The translations under genes were made by a program, and so were the position numbers. DNA of 64,000 nucleotides from assembly GCA_023055355.1 (NCBI GenBank), contig JALJCS010000001.1, positions 111,125,381-111,189,380 of the forward strand, in the 5' to 3' direction. The stretch comes from Agelaius tricolor (taxonomy: Eukaryota > Chordata > Aves > Passeriformes > Icteridae). Below are positions 23,904-36,536 of the stretch, piece after piece; the first letter of the stretch is position 1, and the number at the start of each line of letters is the position of its first letter. The notes beneath the pieces were generated by a model, which did not search any database, was not told the DNA's origin, and was given only the letters and a program-made list of their open reading frames with translations.

Positions 23904-25740
23904 TATTTAAATAAAACAAGTCATGGCTCAGTTAGAGGTCAGTCCCAACCTGCAGGTAAGGAGCCTGACTTACAGACACCTGTCTGACTTCTCCTTCCCT
24001 CCAGACAGTGTCCAAACTTCCTGCTCAGAGCAGTCCATAGCATGCACAAATCCCCTGGACCATGCCCAGGCAAACTCTAGGAGAGTGTTAGCCAGTGCAA
24101 GCCAAAACCCAACAGGAAGCATGTGAATTATTTCATATTCTGGGTAACTGGGGGATGGAGGTTGAGAAAAAGCTCTGGGTTTAATTTATTTGTGGCTATA
24201 GACACAGCCTTTGTTCCCAGTAGAAAGTTATGAGGTCTTGAAGAACTCCATGTTTACAAAAATACTCTAGAGACAGAGCCTAAGACTACAAGAAAATATA
24301 TGATTAGCCTTTTTTTCCCCATAGATGCATTTAAGTAATTTCCCTTTGCTAACATGAACTTATTTTGTGGTATATAACTGTTCTAGACTCCTAAGCCAAG
24401 TAATAATCTGTAACATTTTGCCAACTGTAGACATAACTGTAAATACACAGAATATAAATATCTCTGTTCTGCTGTGTATGGAAATTCAGGATTACCACTG
24501 AACATTAAAAATAACACCAGCAACAAAACCAAAATAAAGGCCTTGAAGAGGTCTCGATGTCACACCTCTGCCCTTGGTGTTATTTGAACAGCAGAGTGCA
24601 AACCTGAGACCACCTGCCCAAGTGAGAGATGGAAAATGTTCAGGACTGTTGAGCACCCCACAGATTTCCACAGTGGCTCAGCAAAGAGTTATTTAACACA
24701 GATGTTTAATTACAACACATCAGGGGTCCCATGGCATGTAGCACTCCTTAGACTCCTGCTCCCACCTGAGCACTGGACTCCTGGCAGCAGAGGCTGAGGA
24801 AGCAGGGACATTGCAATGCTTGCAGCTTCCCAAACTGCTCCAGGGCTTTTCCAGCTTACTGGGAGCAAACCAGCTCATTGGAAAAAAGCCACAGGTACAC
24901 GCCACACGAGCACAGGTTTAGTGCTAGATCAGGAAATTTTCTGAAGTTACACTGCTTGGAATTGGAGACCAGTTCATAAGCAGTTTGGATCATGACAGCA
25001 TGCTGGGAATTTCTATCCAGAAGCCTAAGGAATGAGAGAATCAGCTTGGAAAAATCAAAGGAAAGCTGCCTGGAAAATTTCCAGTGCAAATATTTTTTCC
25101 ATCTGAAAATGCTGAGCAATTGAGCACAGAATGTGTGGCGGAAATATTCTGATTTCAATTCATTCTTGTCCATCCAAAACACACAAGTAAAGAATGGAAC
25201 ATCCTGGTAAACTCAAAATACTCCATTTCAAGCTTTTTTGAGAGACTTTGATTTTCTATTTTTAAAAACTGGAGTTAAAAAGAAGTTTGTTCTAAGTTTA
25301 ACTACAGCTGTTCAGGGTTACTAAAAAAAAAACAAAACATTTTTCTCTATATGAGTCCATTTTCCTGTCATAAAAATTGTTCCTTTTAATTTTATTTTTA
25401 AATTTGAAGAAAATTTAAAATCTATTTCCTTCCAAAGTCTGAACATCCAGCAGAATGGGTGCAAGTTTTCTAGTAGGAGAACCAAGAGTATCTGACTGAG
25501 TATATTAATGCAGCATAGGAGCCTGGCTACTTATAAATTCCAATTTCAGTTTAAAAATAGCAACTCTTCAGAGCCACACAGAGAATGCAGATACTGAAAC
25601 TGGGTTGGTTTCAAGGTTCCTTACATAGTGATGAAAATCTTAGTCATAACACAGAACTTATTGCCTTGGTTCCTCCAACAAAAAGTAAAACCATTCCCAA
25701 AAATAGTTGATAACTGTTCCTTTTCAGGGTAAGCTGACCA
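23904..25740. other. Unique DNA, nothing recognised
   Basis: No gene or repeat is supported. GC content rises slightly around 24540-24900 without any recognisable feature. Confidence 0.5.
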
Positions 25741-26477
25741 TCACAGTGTCAATATGATGTCAGAAAAAAGCCCCAGGTTGCAGCAGGGGCAATGAAGGAT
25801 AGGAAGATGAGGGAGATAAACCACACAGACTGAGGGAAGCTGCAGCCCATGGAGAGGAATCCATGCAGGAGCATTTCTGTGGGGAGCTGGGACCCGTGAA
25901 GGAGCCAAGCAGGAGTGGTCTGATCCTGAAAGCCTGTCTGATCTTGAAGGGCTGAATGGCATGGAAAAGGACTCACACTGGAGTAATTCCTGCAAACCTG
26001 CAGATTTTGGGAAGGGTATACATTGGAGAAGTTTGCAAAAGGCAGCGTCCTGCCTGCAGTATCCCTTGGGAGGGACCTGACACTGGAGCAGGGGAACAGC
26101 CTGAGAGGGAGGGCATGGCAGAGGTGTAAATGTCATGAACTGAACCCAATCCCCATTCCCCATCCCCTCTGTGCTGCAGAAGACTCAGGAATGAAGAACC
26201 CAGCAATATGTGGGGAAGTGGGAGAAGGTGTGCTTTTTTTTTTTTTTTAGTTTTGCTTTTACTTCTCACTGTCCTACTCTGTTGCTAATTGGCAAAAATT
26301 AAATTAATAAATTAATTTTCCCCCCAGGATGAGTTTGGTTTGCACATCAACTGTGACTGCCCTTTATTTAACCCGTGAGCTTTTCCATTTCATTTTCTCT
26401 CTTTGTTCTGCTAAGGACGGAGAGTGCTAGAACACCTTCTTGCACACCTGGTGAACAGCAAAGTTTCAGCCACCACA
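25741..26477 (+). mobile_element. Decayed endogenous retrovirus LTR (solo)
   Basis: Recognised from memory as a common avian LTR. It has internal near-repeats built on GGAGAGGAATCC/GGGAGGGACCTGACACTGGA, then CATGAACTGAACCCAATCCC and CCATTCCCCATCCCCTCTGT, a T-run, TTTTACTTCTCACTGTCCTA, CTAATTGGCAAAAATTAAAT and an end near CACCACA at 26471-26477. The TTAAATTAAT region is the likely polyadenylation zone. No internal gag/pol sequence flanks it, so it is a solo LTR. It is heavily diverged and its family (ERVL-type is my best guess) is not certain. Open frames across it are not genes. Confidence 0.7.
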
Positions 26478-27462
26478 GTGAACTAAATTTGGGTAAAGTT
26501 AATCCCAGCAGTGTCTCCAGAGGGGTTTAATATCACTGAACTTCAGATGCTTAACCAGGCTGACAGTGTAAATGTTCCTATCTGTGCCAGTGACCTCTGT
26601 TTCTTTTATGGTAGGCAGGGAGGCAAAATTTGCTGAGATGCATAACTGGGCATTCATTGGACAGAATGAATTCAGAATTCATTAGACTGATAATGAATTT
26701 TTTTCTAAATATTTCCATTTCCCCTTATTCATCATGGAGAAAGCTTGGACAGCCAGTTCCAATATGAGCCAGCAGTGTTCTATACCTGATTATGCAATCT
26801 CAAGAAGCAGCAGGTTTTTTTTTTCACTACAGGTGGGCTCTGATGATCACATGGGGAAGGTATTTGGATCTTTAGCTTCTGTGCTTCACAGGAAAAGAAA
26901 TAATGGAGAGATGTAATATCTCCCCATTACCTCAACCATCACTGGAGTTGTGAAACTGCTCTTTTGCAACACTTTCAGGTCTGTTCTTGGAGGAATGCAG
27001 ATCTCCAGGCTAGGTCTTGCAACAGCTACTTGCTTAGTCCAATACTAAACAAGTGCTCAACCACTTTGTTTAGCAAGAAGGAGGAAAGCTTGGCCTGATG
27101 TACATTCCAGAAAGGTGAATTTCTACTCAGGAAACCCAACTGTTCTTAGGCAGACAGTGCACGGTCAGGCACTTCACTCTCTATCAGGAATTTATCACTC
27201 ATTCAGACACTCTTGGTCTCTCTGTTTTTTTTTTCTTCTTGGTAGAAGAGGCTGTTTATCAAACAGAAATCTGACTGCTTCCCTCAAAGAGTTGACGGCA
27301 TGAGCTGAGATCAAAAAAATATCCCTTTGTCTGAATTCAGAGACTTTCATGGAACAATATGGAATCTTGAAATTTTATCCAAGTTGTAGAAAGTGTGATG
27401 TTTAAAGACTTTCTAAAGGTATGCTCGAGTTTATTCAGTGAAAACTTGAAATTTCTCAATTT
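26478..27462. other. Unique DNA, nothing recognised
   Basis: AT-rich sequence with a T-run near 26816. No repeat or gene is supported. Confidence 0.5.
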
Positions 27463-27712
27463 GAATCATAGAATGGTTGGGGTTGGAAGGGACCTTAAAG
27501 ATCATCCTAAAGTCAAAGCCCTGTGCAATAAGCAGGAACATCTGCTATTAGATTGGGCTTCTCTCCATCTAACCTGGAACACTCGGATCACTTCTAGGGA
27601 TGAGTCATCCACAACTTCTCTGGCCAAATTGTGCCAGTGTCTCATCAAACTTATTGTAAAAAAAAAGGGTCTATCTTATTTCCAATCTAAATCTACACTT
27701 GATTTTAGCCGT
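27463..27712 (-). mobile_element. CR1: CR1 LINE fragment, diverged
   Basis: Antisense CR1: GAATCATAGAATGGTTGGGG, TTGGAAGGGACCTTAAAGAT, CACTTCTAGGGATGAGTCAT, CAACTTCTCTGGCCAAATTG and TCCAATCTAAATCTACACTT. The internal part has many substitutions. Confidence 0.88.
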
Positions 27713-30130
27713 GCTTGTTTATTTGGGAGTAGAATGTCATCTCAGTACAACATATGGAGTATTTAGAACATAAATGCAAGTCTGAACCATTAATCTCATC
27801 TCTCACTGGAACTGCTACATGAGATTGTTGAACACTTCAAAGTTTGTTTCTGGATTAACTCGTTCTTCCCAAGCCTAAATCTCATGTCTTGAAGACAACT
27901 GTCACATAAGTTACAGCTGACTCTGATCTTAGTGTAAATACTGAACATAAAATAGCCCACTTACATTGCCATCTCCCTGAATCTGTTCCCATTCTTTCTA
28001 GAATTACCAGCTTGGTTCCTGAGCTCTATACCTTGGTGACAAGTAAGGGATCTCTAAGTGCAGGGAAACAGGCATTTCTCAGCTCTAAGACCTTAGAATT
28101 ACCATAAGGGCAGTGCACTGATTCCAACCTTTGGAAAAGGAGTTTTCTGTTCACTCTTAAGCTGTTTCATCTAGACCACATATTCTTATGCTGCTTTGCT
28201 GTGGCCTTTGAAAGCAGTTCCTTGATTTCAGCTGTTCTCTTGCCTGGTGTAGAACAGTGGTTACAGGAATATGGGAAAACAGTATGGAATTCAGCTTCCA
28301 TGCTCCTTAGCAGTGTAAGACTGGCATCTTTAAAAGTAGCTTGTCCCAAAACTCTCTGTAGAGGAGATTTTGAGAATTAACTTAGGCCAGATGTTAATTA
28401 ACAGAAAACTAAAAATAAGCATAATGAATCCCAATAACAATATCTAATTCCAATCAGCTTATTTTTTTACTGGTTATTACAGCTACATATAGAAAAAAAA
28501 AATTGTCCTGTGTTTACTCCTGAGAAGAAATACAATTTTCTCTTCATTGTATTCCAGTGTTCAGTAACGATAACACAATGGTGTTACTGTTTAGCCAGTG
28601 GCTTATAAGGATGCATTTTGTATTTAGTAATTTAAAAAAAGAAAGCAGTATTTATTTTTTTAAATTGGAGAACTCCACTGTTAAACATCTCTCCAGCTAA
28701 TGTTTAATAACTACCTTGCTTTATCTTGTACCAGTCTTGACAATAATTAACCCAAAACAACTGCAGTCTTTTAATATAGAAACATGTTTACTTTGACAGT
28801 TTGAATTTGCTGTTAAATAAAGGCTAAAGAGTTAAAATCATTACACTTCTAAGTGAAAAAAATGAAGAAACTATTTTTTTTCCCTTCTTTGGAGCCTCAG
28901 GGCATCTTCCCTTGTGAGGAGTCAGCACTCGTGGGTGAGGTTACAACACGCTGGGTTTGGCTGGGACACAAACTGATCTCCCACAAAGATTTAGAGCAGC
29001 TCTGAAGTAGCAACAAACATAAATCACATGGAGGTGTTCCATTTGACTCTCTGCAAATCTAAGGCTCCAAGAAGGGCTGGAGTTGTTCCTGAGGGATGTC
29101 ACACAGGAGGATTGCTGGCCACAAGCACGGGTAGAGTCCAGTCTTCTTGGGAAAGAAATCTGGGTTATGTGGGATGCCCGCAGAGGCATGAAGGATTGAC
29201 AGATGAGTGAGATAAACCATGCAGCACTAGGATTTCAGCCTTGATACATGTGTTAGAAGCATAAATGTCTTCTTCAACCCCAAATTTCCTGGAAAAGAGC
29301 AGATGCCTACACTGTCTGGGCATGGCATCAACAGATACAGCTGTTGGCCTGGACAATCAACAGTAGCCAAGCAAACTAAGTCTGATTGACACATTTCTTT
29401 ATCAGATATTTTAATCTGCTAATGAAAGGATCATATCCTAAAACATTTTAAAAAGAAAGGAAAACTTAATGTATCATTGTTGAGATCAAAATTCTTTGCC
29501 AAATCTACACTATGCTCCAGTTAGACTTAGAACAGTTTTACTTAATGAAGACATGAATTAAGAGGTGGAAAATAATGTATTGTGCTGTATGTAAAATGAG
29601 GAAAATCATGCATAATGCTTCTCCTCATTTGTACGTATTACATTTGCGATTGTCAAAAACAGGATTAACTATCCCTCTTGGGTTGTGCATTCCAAAATGC
29701 TTAATCTATTCTCCCCTTGACACAACAGAATAACTCCCATTCATACACAAGCATACTGGAAAAAAAGAGAAAAAAATCTAACCTGTTTCCCATCTCTCAA
29801 TAATTTCCTACTACTTTTCATTAGCGCCCCAAATCCCTGCACTTCTCATTAGTGGAAAAATAATTCACACATATAAAGTGCTGCATATTGAAATCCAAGT
29901 TCAAGGGTGGTGGTGGGGAAAGAAACCTTGCTAAGATCCAGAACACATGCAATAGTTAAATGTATAAGATTACACTTCAGATCCCTTGAGGGTCAGAAAC
30001 TCCCAGCATTAATTCCTGAAAATTTCTGACACCTGCTGAAAGGAGTGAAGGAACTGCAGGGAAGGGTCTGGAAATGTAATTGACATTTTATGATTCATCT
30101 CATCTTCTTCTAGGGATTACTCTGTACCCC
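27713..30130. other. Unique DNA, nothing recognised
   Basis: About 2.4 kb without recognisable repeats or genes. Several TAAT-rich stretches near 28400-28800 are not distinctive. Confidence 0.5.
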
Positions 30131-30329
30131 ACTCAGGAGGTGCTGAGGCTCTGGCTCAGGTTGCCCAGAGAAGTTGTGGATGTCCCATCCCTGGAAGTGT
30201 TGAAGGCCAGGTTGGATGGGGCCCTGAGCAACCTGGGATAGTGGAAGCTGTCCCTGCCCATGGCAGGGGATTGAAGCCAGGTGAGCTGGAAGGTGCCTTC
30301 AAACCAATTAATTGTGTGATTCTATTGTT
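30131..30329 (+). mobile_element. CR1: CR1 LINE 3' end
   Basis: Sense CR1: GGCTCAGGTTGCCCAGAGAA, CCATCCCTGGAAGTGTTGAA, CAGGTTGGATGGGGCCCTGA, CCTGCCCATGGCAGGGGATT and a tail GTGTGATTCTATTG. Confidence 0.93.
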
Positions 30330-31210
30330 CAAAGTTCAACGTGCTCCAGTATCCTCGTTCTGCCAGTGGAAAGCTAGAAAAATGTTCCCATCTGTGTATT
30401 GGATACTTCAATCTACATTCCTTGATGGCCTCAAGAAATGCTCAAGAAGTCCATTACAATTTATCTGCTCATTCTTGAATCATTTGGGCTTCCCAGTGCA
30501 GCCTGCCAATTCAAAGATGAAAAATACCCGAAAGAGCTTTTTTTGAAATCCATTGTGTCATTTCCTGAATAATAGCCCTGGTTCTATTTCATTCCTTTCA
30601 TCAAGTGAACAGAGAGACAGTAGGGCAACACTATAAATAGATAATGTAATCCCACATTTTGGAACACCCAAGCTCTTTAACAAGGTTTAGATTTTCTCAC
30701 CCAACTTTAGGACTTAACTGAGAGGCTTAATTCAGGGCTATCATCACATTATCTTTCCTCTGTAGACATGGAAAAAAAATCAATGTCCCCAGGGGTAATC
30801 CTGGCCAGATTACAGTAGGAATCTCTTTGCTTCCCTAAATCTAGAAAATCTATTTGGGTCTTATTCTCCAGAGCTCAGACAGTTAAGGTAAGGTGAAATG
30901 AATAACAAGAGGATTAACAAATAAAAATGGTTCTTGACTATAGTTTTCCTTAAGTCTCATTAAGACACTTAAGGGTTTACAATGAGTCAAAATGTTAGAA
31001 ATTCAAGGGAACTCAGATAAATTAATCTGGTTTTATCCTGACACTAGCTTTTTTTATTCCTGTTCTCTTTACTCTATTTAGCACAGGGAATGTAACTGCA
31101 TTGGCTAAGAAAAGTGCAGGTTAAACACAGGCTGCTGGGTTTCATTCTTCATAGCCATAATATTTAACATGATTAAACCATTACTAAAAAATCATGTGAG
31201 GGGAAACAGA
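30330..31210. other. Unique DNA, nothing recognised
   Basis: AT-rich sequence. No feature is supported. Confidence 0.5.
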
Positions 31211-31303
31211 GAAACATAGAATGGTTTGGGTTGGAAGATACATCAAAAACCATCTTGTTCCTGCCATGGGCAGGGATACTTTCCACTAAACCAGGTTTCT
31301 CAG
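31211..31303 (-). mobile_element. CR1: CR1 LINE 3' end, short
   Basis: AACATAGAATGGTTTGGGTT, GGAAGATACATCAAAAACCA, CTGCCATGGGCAGGGATACT and CCACTAAACCAGG appear in antisense order. Confidence 0.9.
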
Positions 31304-32818
31304 AGGAGTACAATAAATGTAGGTAGGTGTCCCCTACATTTGGGGATCCCCCCCTGTGATTCCATTTACCTGAACATGAGAAATTAGACTGAAAGCAAGA
31401 TAGTATAGGATTAAAAGATGCTCTGATTTTGTCTCTGTTAGAAAAAGTATTCTCACTACAAAATATTCATGCATTCTGAATAATTTTTCCATTTTTGCCT
31501 TCCACTTTTTTAAGCACTGCAACTTTTTTTTTTCGATGTGAATAGGAACAGTTTAAGAAAAAAAATACTTTAGAAGAATAAACGCATAAACATCCATGAG
31601 TGTTCCAAATCAATCATGAGTATTTCAGAGATATGACAGTGCTGGGTCTTTGTGGAATGCAGCTCACTGATATTAGCTGCATTGCCATATGAAAAAGCAA
31701 TATTTACACTTCTGATTTATCTGATGATAACTCAAATTGTCTCACTTTAACAGTTAAAAACCTATGCAAAAACGTGAATCAAATACCAGTTATCCTGGTA
31801 CAAAATAATTTGATTTCATCTGTCATACAGGAGATCAGAATCTTGCTTAGTCTTAGAATCATATTGAAGTTTACATTATGTAATTGACCAGAACATCTCA
31901 GACCATCTGCAGGCAGATATATCCTGCTAAATCTGGGGATGTGAAAGTCCTTAAATGTATGAAATTGTATAAAAACTTGCTTATATTACATTAGGATGCA
32001 TATGTGATGCATTTATATTCTATACACATTCTGACTATCCAGTTTATTAAGCAAATAAAATAGTGCCTATGGTAGTGCAAATTTTTATAGCTGTGTTTTT
32101 TCAGTCTGCAAACTAATTTCATGTCCATACATCAGGAGCAACTTGACAGGACCTGAGACACAGAAAACCTGAGTGGACAAAAGACACCTTAAGAACCTAC
32201 AAACCAACAACCAGAAAAGCCTTTTAGCTCTAAGTCAGCAGACTTTTATGTCAAGCTTGGCTGACTAATTATTGCTTATAATTTGCATTAGGATTAATTA
32301 ACTAATTAGAGAGGAATGTCTGAAGGCAAAGTTATGGCTCTGCTTGTCAAGCTGAGGACTTTAATTATTCTGATATTTTTAATTATAATCAGCTGCTGAA
32401 TGAATATTACATTGTCAGCTACTATAGCTGGAGCTGCAGTGGGTCAGGGAGCTGATGGAATTGTGGGTATTGTACCAACACTTCACCTGGAACCATGGAA
32501 AGGTAATGCCAACTAGGCAAATATAATAGGAAAGCCTTCTGGCTTCAGATTCATCAAAACCCTGTACACAGCACTATGCAAACTGTGGCAGTTCAGGGTT
32601 ATGTGTCCTTTTAAGAGTAAGGGAGCAACTTTTCCTCAGGAACATTCCCAAGCCTATATTCTTTTTTTGTCTAAATTCCTTCTTTGTGAGCCAGAATTGT
32701 CTCTTGGTCCCTTAGCTTGATGCATATTGCTTTGGTAAACTTGATGTACAGTAAAGAAACCACAGCACAGACCTGGTACAGATAAAAAAGCACTTCTTTC
32801 TACCCTCATATCCCTGGT
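31304..32818. other. Unique DNA with a homeodomain-site-rich block
   Basis: No repeat is recognised. 32250-32400 is dense in TAATTA-type sites and is annotated separately. Confidence 0.5.
32250..32400. promoter_or_regulatory. Candidate enhancer: cluster of TAATTA sites
   Basis: TAATTA occurs at 32266-32271, a compound TTAATTAACTAATTA at 32294-32308, TTAATTA at 32361-32367, and TTTTTAATTATAATCAGCTG at 32376-32395. The last couples a homeodomain core to an E-box. TGTCAAGCT is repeated at about 32250 and 32345. Such clusters are typical of conserved developmental enhancers. Conservation cannot be seen from one sequence. Confidence 0.25.
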
Positions 32819-33588
32819 ATGATTTAGGTGGCTATTTAAGGCATGCTGAACCATCATAGTCTGAGTGCTGAGAACATCAGTATTGAAGTTTGGACCGAAA
32901 CCAAAAGGTTTTGAAATTTAAAGGCTTAAATTTCAGCAAAGAAACAACCAGAGGAGTTAAGGAGTCTGCTCCAGCCTTTAGGTAATCTATTTCCCCAAGC
33001 TCCCCTTTTTAAAATGTGAGTGTTGAAGCAGAGGCTGTGAGATTGTATCTGTTGGGGAAAGGATTTAGGGAACCCTGAGATCCCAAGATGTCCCTATTCC
33101 AATCACAGAGGATTTTCAGTGCTTCAAGGAGGAGAAGACCTATCCATTGCAGAACAGCAATTGTTTCTGAGACACAACATATCTGATTTGTTTGCCAAGA
33201 CTTTTGTGATATCTTGGCTTAAGGGCTTGATCTCACAGCCCTGTCAGGAGTAAGTTTGTTCAGCAATTTACTGAGGCCACTCCTCTCCTGAGTCTTTCAG
33301 TGATAAGCATCACCACAGCGTATGGACACTTCATTATCCTTAACAGATACAATCTCACAGCCCCTGTGCCAATACTCCCATTTTAAAAATTGGAACTGAG
33401 GAATAGATTAACTAAGGGCTGGAGCAGACTTCACTACAACTCTTCTGATTATTGCTTTCCTGGAATTTAAGCCCTTAAACATCAAAAGATGAAATCCTGT
33501 CACCTGGTTAAGGTTCAAACTTGGATACTGATATTTTCAGCCCCTGGAAATTGATGGTTCAGCATGTTTTAAATAACCTCTAAAATTC
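32819..33588. repeat. Large imperfect palindrome, about 770 bp (foldback/MITE-like)
   Basis: The two halves are inverted copies about a centre near 33206. Matching blocks, left versus reverse complement of right: GCATGCTGAACCATCA (32841-32856) with ACATGCTGAACCATCA (33552-33567); GTCTGCTCCAGCC near 32964 with the same 13 bases near 33419; and GCTGTGAGATTGTATCTGTT near 33034 with the same 20 bases near 33342. The outer 230 bp of each arm match at roughly three quarters of positions and inner parts less well. CCAAGA/TCTTGG forms the centre. No open frame of note. It may be a non-autonomous DNA transposon, an old inverted duplication, or a source of a long hairpin RNA. Confidence 0.85.
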
Positions 33589-36392
33589 TCTGTACTATTT
33601 CTAAAAATTTTGGTCTGCCTAATGCTTTCCTATTCTTATTGACTAGGCACATTTACAGGGCAGTCTAACCTGACTTTCTTCTGCCAAGAGTGTAAGGAGT
33701 CAGTATGGAACACCAGATATTTTGGGATGCAATTCGCCCCCCTAAAGGGATGCAAATATTATTACTTCCTGTTTCTGTAAGGATGAAGTGTGAGATCAAA
33801 ATTCAAGGTGCTAAGCACCCTGATGTGGATTCAGCTCATATCTTTCAGCCTCTGAGTATTTTGGTTGCCAGGCAATTCAATACCTTCTCTTGGGTACTTG
33901 AAGAGGAGAGAACACAAAATCCACTCACTATTTAGGGAAAAGATTAGAGGAAGGCTAACTCAGGCTGGTAGTTAGGGTGTTCAGCTGAGAAGGGGTCACA
34001 ATTCTGAAAAAAAATTCTTCCAGATGCATGAGTTTGTTACATAAGGCTTTTAGGGATCAGGAAACCAGAATAGTTCTGGAGACAAGTCCTGGACTACTTC
34101 ACACTTCCCTTAACTGGATATAGTGAAAGCAGCACTTGAAGTTTCAATAGAATTTAAATTTAAGTATTAAATTTAGGATTAGGCAGTCCTAAAAAATAAG
34201 CAAACTCTGTCATTGCCAAGGGATTAAAGACTTTTGGCCTGCAACCTAATTTGGCAAAAATTGAAGGCGAATGAGTCCCACACCAAATCTCTCTTTGCCA
34301 AGTCTTCTCATTGCCTTCTGTTCAAGGTGCAGGGAAATGAGTTTCCCAGAGTCCAACAAGTCCTACATAAGTTCCAAATATGATATGGATGTGTGGATCA
34401 GTCCCCACTGACTACAGAGGGACCCTGGGACAATTTCATCCCAGTCTGAGACAGTTCAGTTCAATGGGATGAACCTAGGTGCACATATAAACCCAATTAA
34501 GATTTACAAAACAGTCATCTACTAATTTAACTGCTTGTCCTAATTAAGTGGGTGTAGGAGACTTAACATTAACCACATATCCCACCTTCTCCTCAGAGAC
34601 AATGGAAAAATTTCCTTCTATACCTTCACTCGTTTAAATACCACAGAAAATTCCTGAAAGAACACAAAAGGATCACATCCAATATCTGTGAAGTGGAACA
34701 GGTTAAAAAAAAAAAAAAGTTCTAAATTTTTCAGTTAGGAGATAATTTGAGAGGTGCAAATTGCATGAAATAGAAAATTCCTGAAAGAAAAGACATATCA
34801 GTCTGTAAATGAGATTTAGACAGACACCTCTAGAGAAGATTCAAGCCCAAGATCACAAATAAACAGTGATTGTGCAAAATCTGAGTTTATTTGTGAATTG
34901 TGTTTTCAGGGATGTTCTGAACAAAAGTCTAATGAAGTAATTCCAGATTTTAGATGCAAAATATGTAGAATACAATGTTTAATCTCAAATGCAGATCGCC
35001 CAAGGTCCCATTATAAATGTTCAGAAGATTAAAGTCTTGAACTGAAGTCTCAGAAAAGGAATTTCTAAGGCCTCCTAAATCCCAGAGTAAGTATTTATGG
35101 ACCATATTCCCCAATTAAAAAATCCCTCATCTTCCCATGTGTTTGTAGTACCGTGTCTTAAAAACCAGAAGAGCAAACAAACAAACAAAACCAATAAAAA
35201 CCAGCCCAGCAATTGCTTTGGATGGACACAGAACATAAAGGTGAACAAAATATGCTGGAAAAGCCCCTTCTTCCTCGCTCTATCTGTTAAATAGCTTCAA
35301 AAGCAAAGGTAAACAAAAAAATTCTTCCTGGTCACCTTGTGGATGTACAAAAAAATAATCCCACAAATAGTCATCCATTTAAACTCCCCAGTGCACAAAT
35401 TACCACTTCACACTCTTGTTTGACCCAATATTGCTCTCAGCTCTTCACAGTGGGAATTTTTGGTGAGAATAGCAGTTTTCCAACATTACGCAATTCTCAA
35501 AGTGAAATTATTTAGACTGTGCTATTTTTTGTAACCCTTCATGTTTAGGCAAGGGTTTTGTGTGCACTAGCAAAGAGGGAAGTAGAGGGGAGGGAAACCA
35601 CAGAAGGCAGATTGCCATGGGATCATATATTTCTCCATTAGTTTGTGCTAAGACAACAAAATTCAAGGTTTTCATACTGTTTGGAAGCTTTGAGTAATCC
35701 CTATTGAAAGAAAAAAGCTTATATAGCTCTCTCCTCAATAATCATAAAAAACCCAAATGTTCTAAAAATATAAAAAGAAAAATAAAAATCAAAATTCATA
35801 ATGTCAGCAAATGTGTAGCATTTCTATGTATTTCCTAATTAAAAAAAGAAGATATTAGTACCATTTCGGAATCAATGCTCTTCTCTCAACATTGTATAAA
35901 AGAATTGTGTGTGTGCACTCTGAAACAGTATATTTCTATTTAGGAAATCAAGGGATAACATCATGCTGGCAAGATATTTACTCAGAGCATACCTCCAAAA
36001 AGCAGAATATATTATAGTCCAAATGTATGTATGTGTTAAAAAAGTTAATGTTTTGAGCTTTCTGCCTTCTAGCCAAGTATATCTAATCTAATTAGTGCTT
36101 TCCAGCCAAACATGGCCATAAGCAGGCCCAGAGTACTTTGACAACTCTTTAAAAGACACTGCTCACCTCAGGCCTTTCCTGCTCCTCAGTCTATCCAAAA
36201 TTTTTGAATGTACCTTGCAAAATGCAATTTAGTTTTGTGAGTTTGTCACTGTTTAACTCCGTATAGCTACAAGTGAACTTAAAATGTCCAGACTTAATCT
36301 TGTGTATGAATTGTCCTGTACCAGGGTGAACAAACAGAACATCAGGTATCCTGTCATGAGAGCAATCCAAAATATTTGGGAGCATTTGTACA
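33589..36392. other. Unique DNA, nothing recognised
   Basis: About 2.8 kb. Contains an A-run near 34705 and a short AAAC run at 35173-35190. The + open frame 33705-33935 has no family resemblance. No repeat signature is seen. Confidence 0.5.
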
Positions 36393-36536
36393 CTGGTTTA
36401 GTGGAAGGTGTTGGAAGGGCCCATGACAGGAAATTGGAACCAGATGACCTTTAAGGTCCCTTCCAAGCCAAACTTCAAATTCAAATTTCAAATTTCATAG
36501 AATCACAGGCTTTTCATAGCCTGTGATTCTATGAAA
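36393..36536 (+). mobile_element. CR1: CR1 LINE 3' end with a rearranged tail
   Basis: TTTAGTGGAAGGTGTTGGAA, GATGACCTTTAAGGTCCCTT and CCAAGCCAAAC match the sense 3' end. Instead of a simple tail, the sequence continues with a short CAAATTT repeat (36474-36492) and a perfect hairpin made of CR1 tail sequence (36493-36536). Confidence 0.85.
36493..36536. repeat. Perfect hairpin of CR1 tail sequence, 19-bp arms
   Basis: The arm 36493-36511 (TTTCATAGAATCACAGGCT) is the exact reverse complement of 36518-36536, with a 6-base loop. Both arms carry the CR1 tail motif, one in each orientation. Confidence 0.97.
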
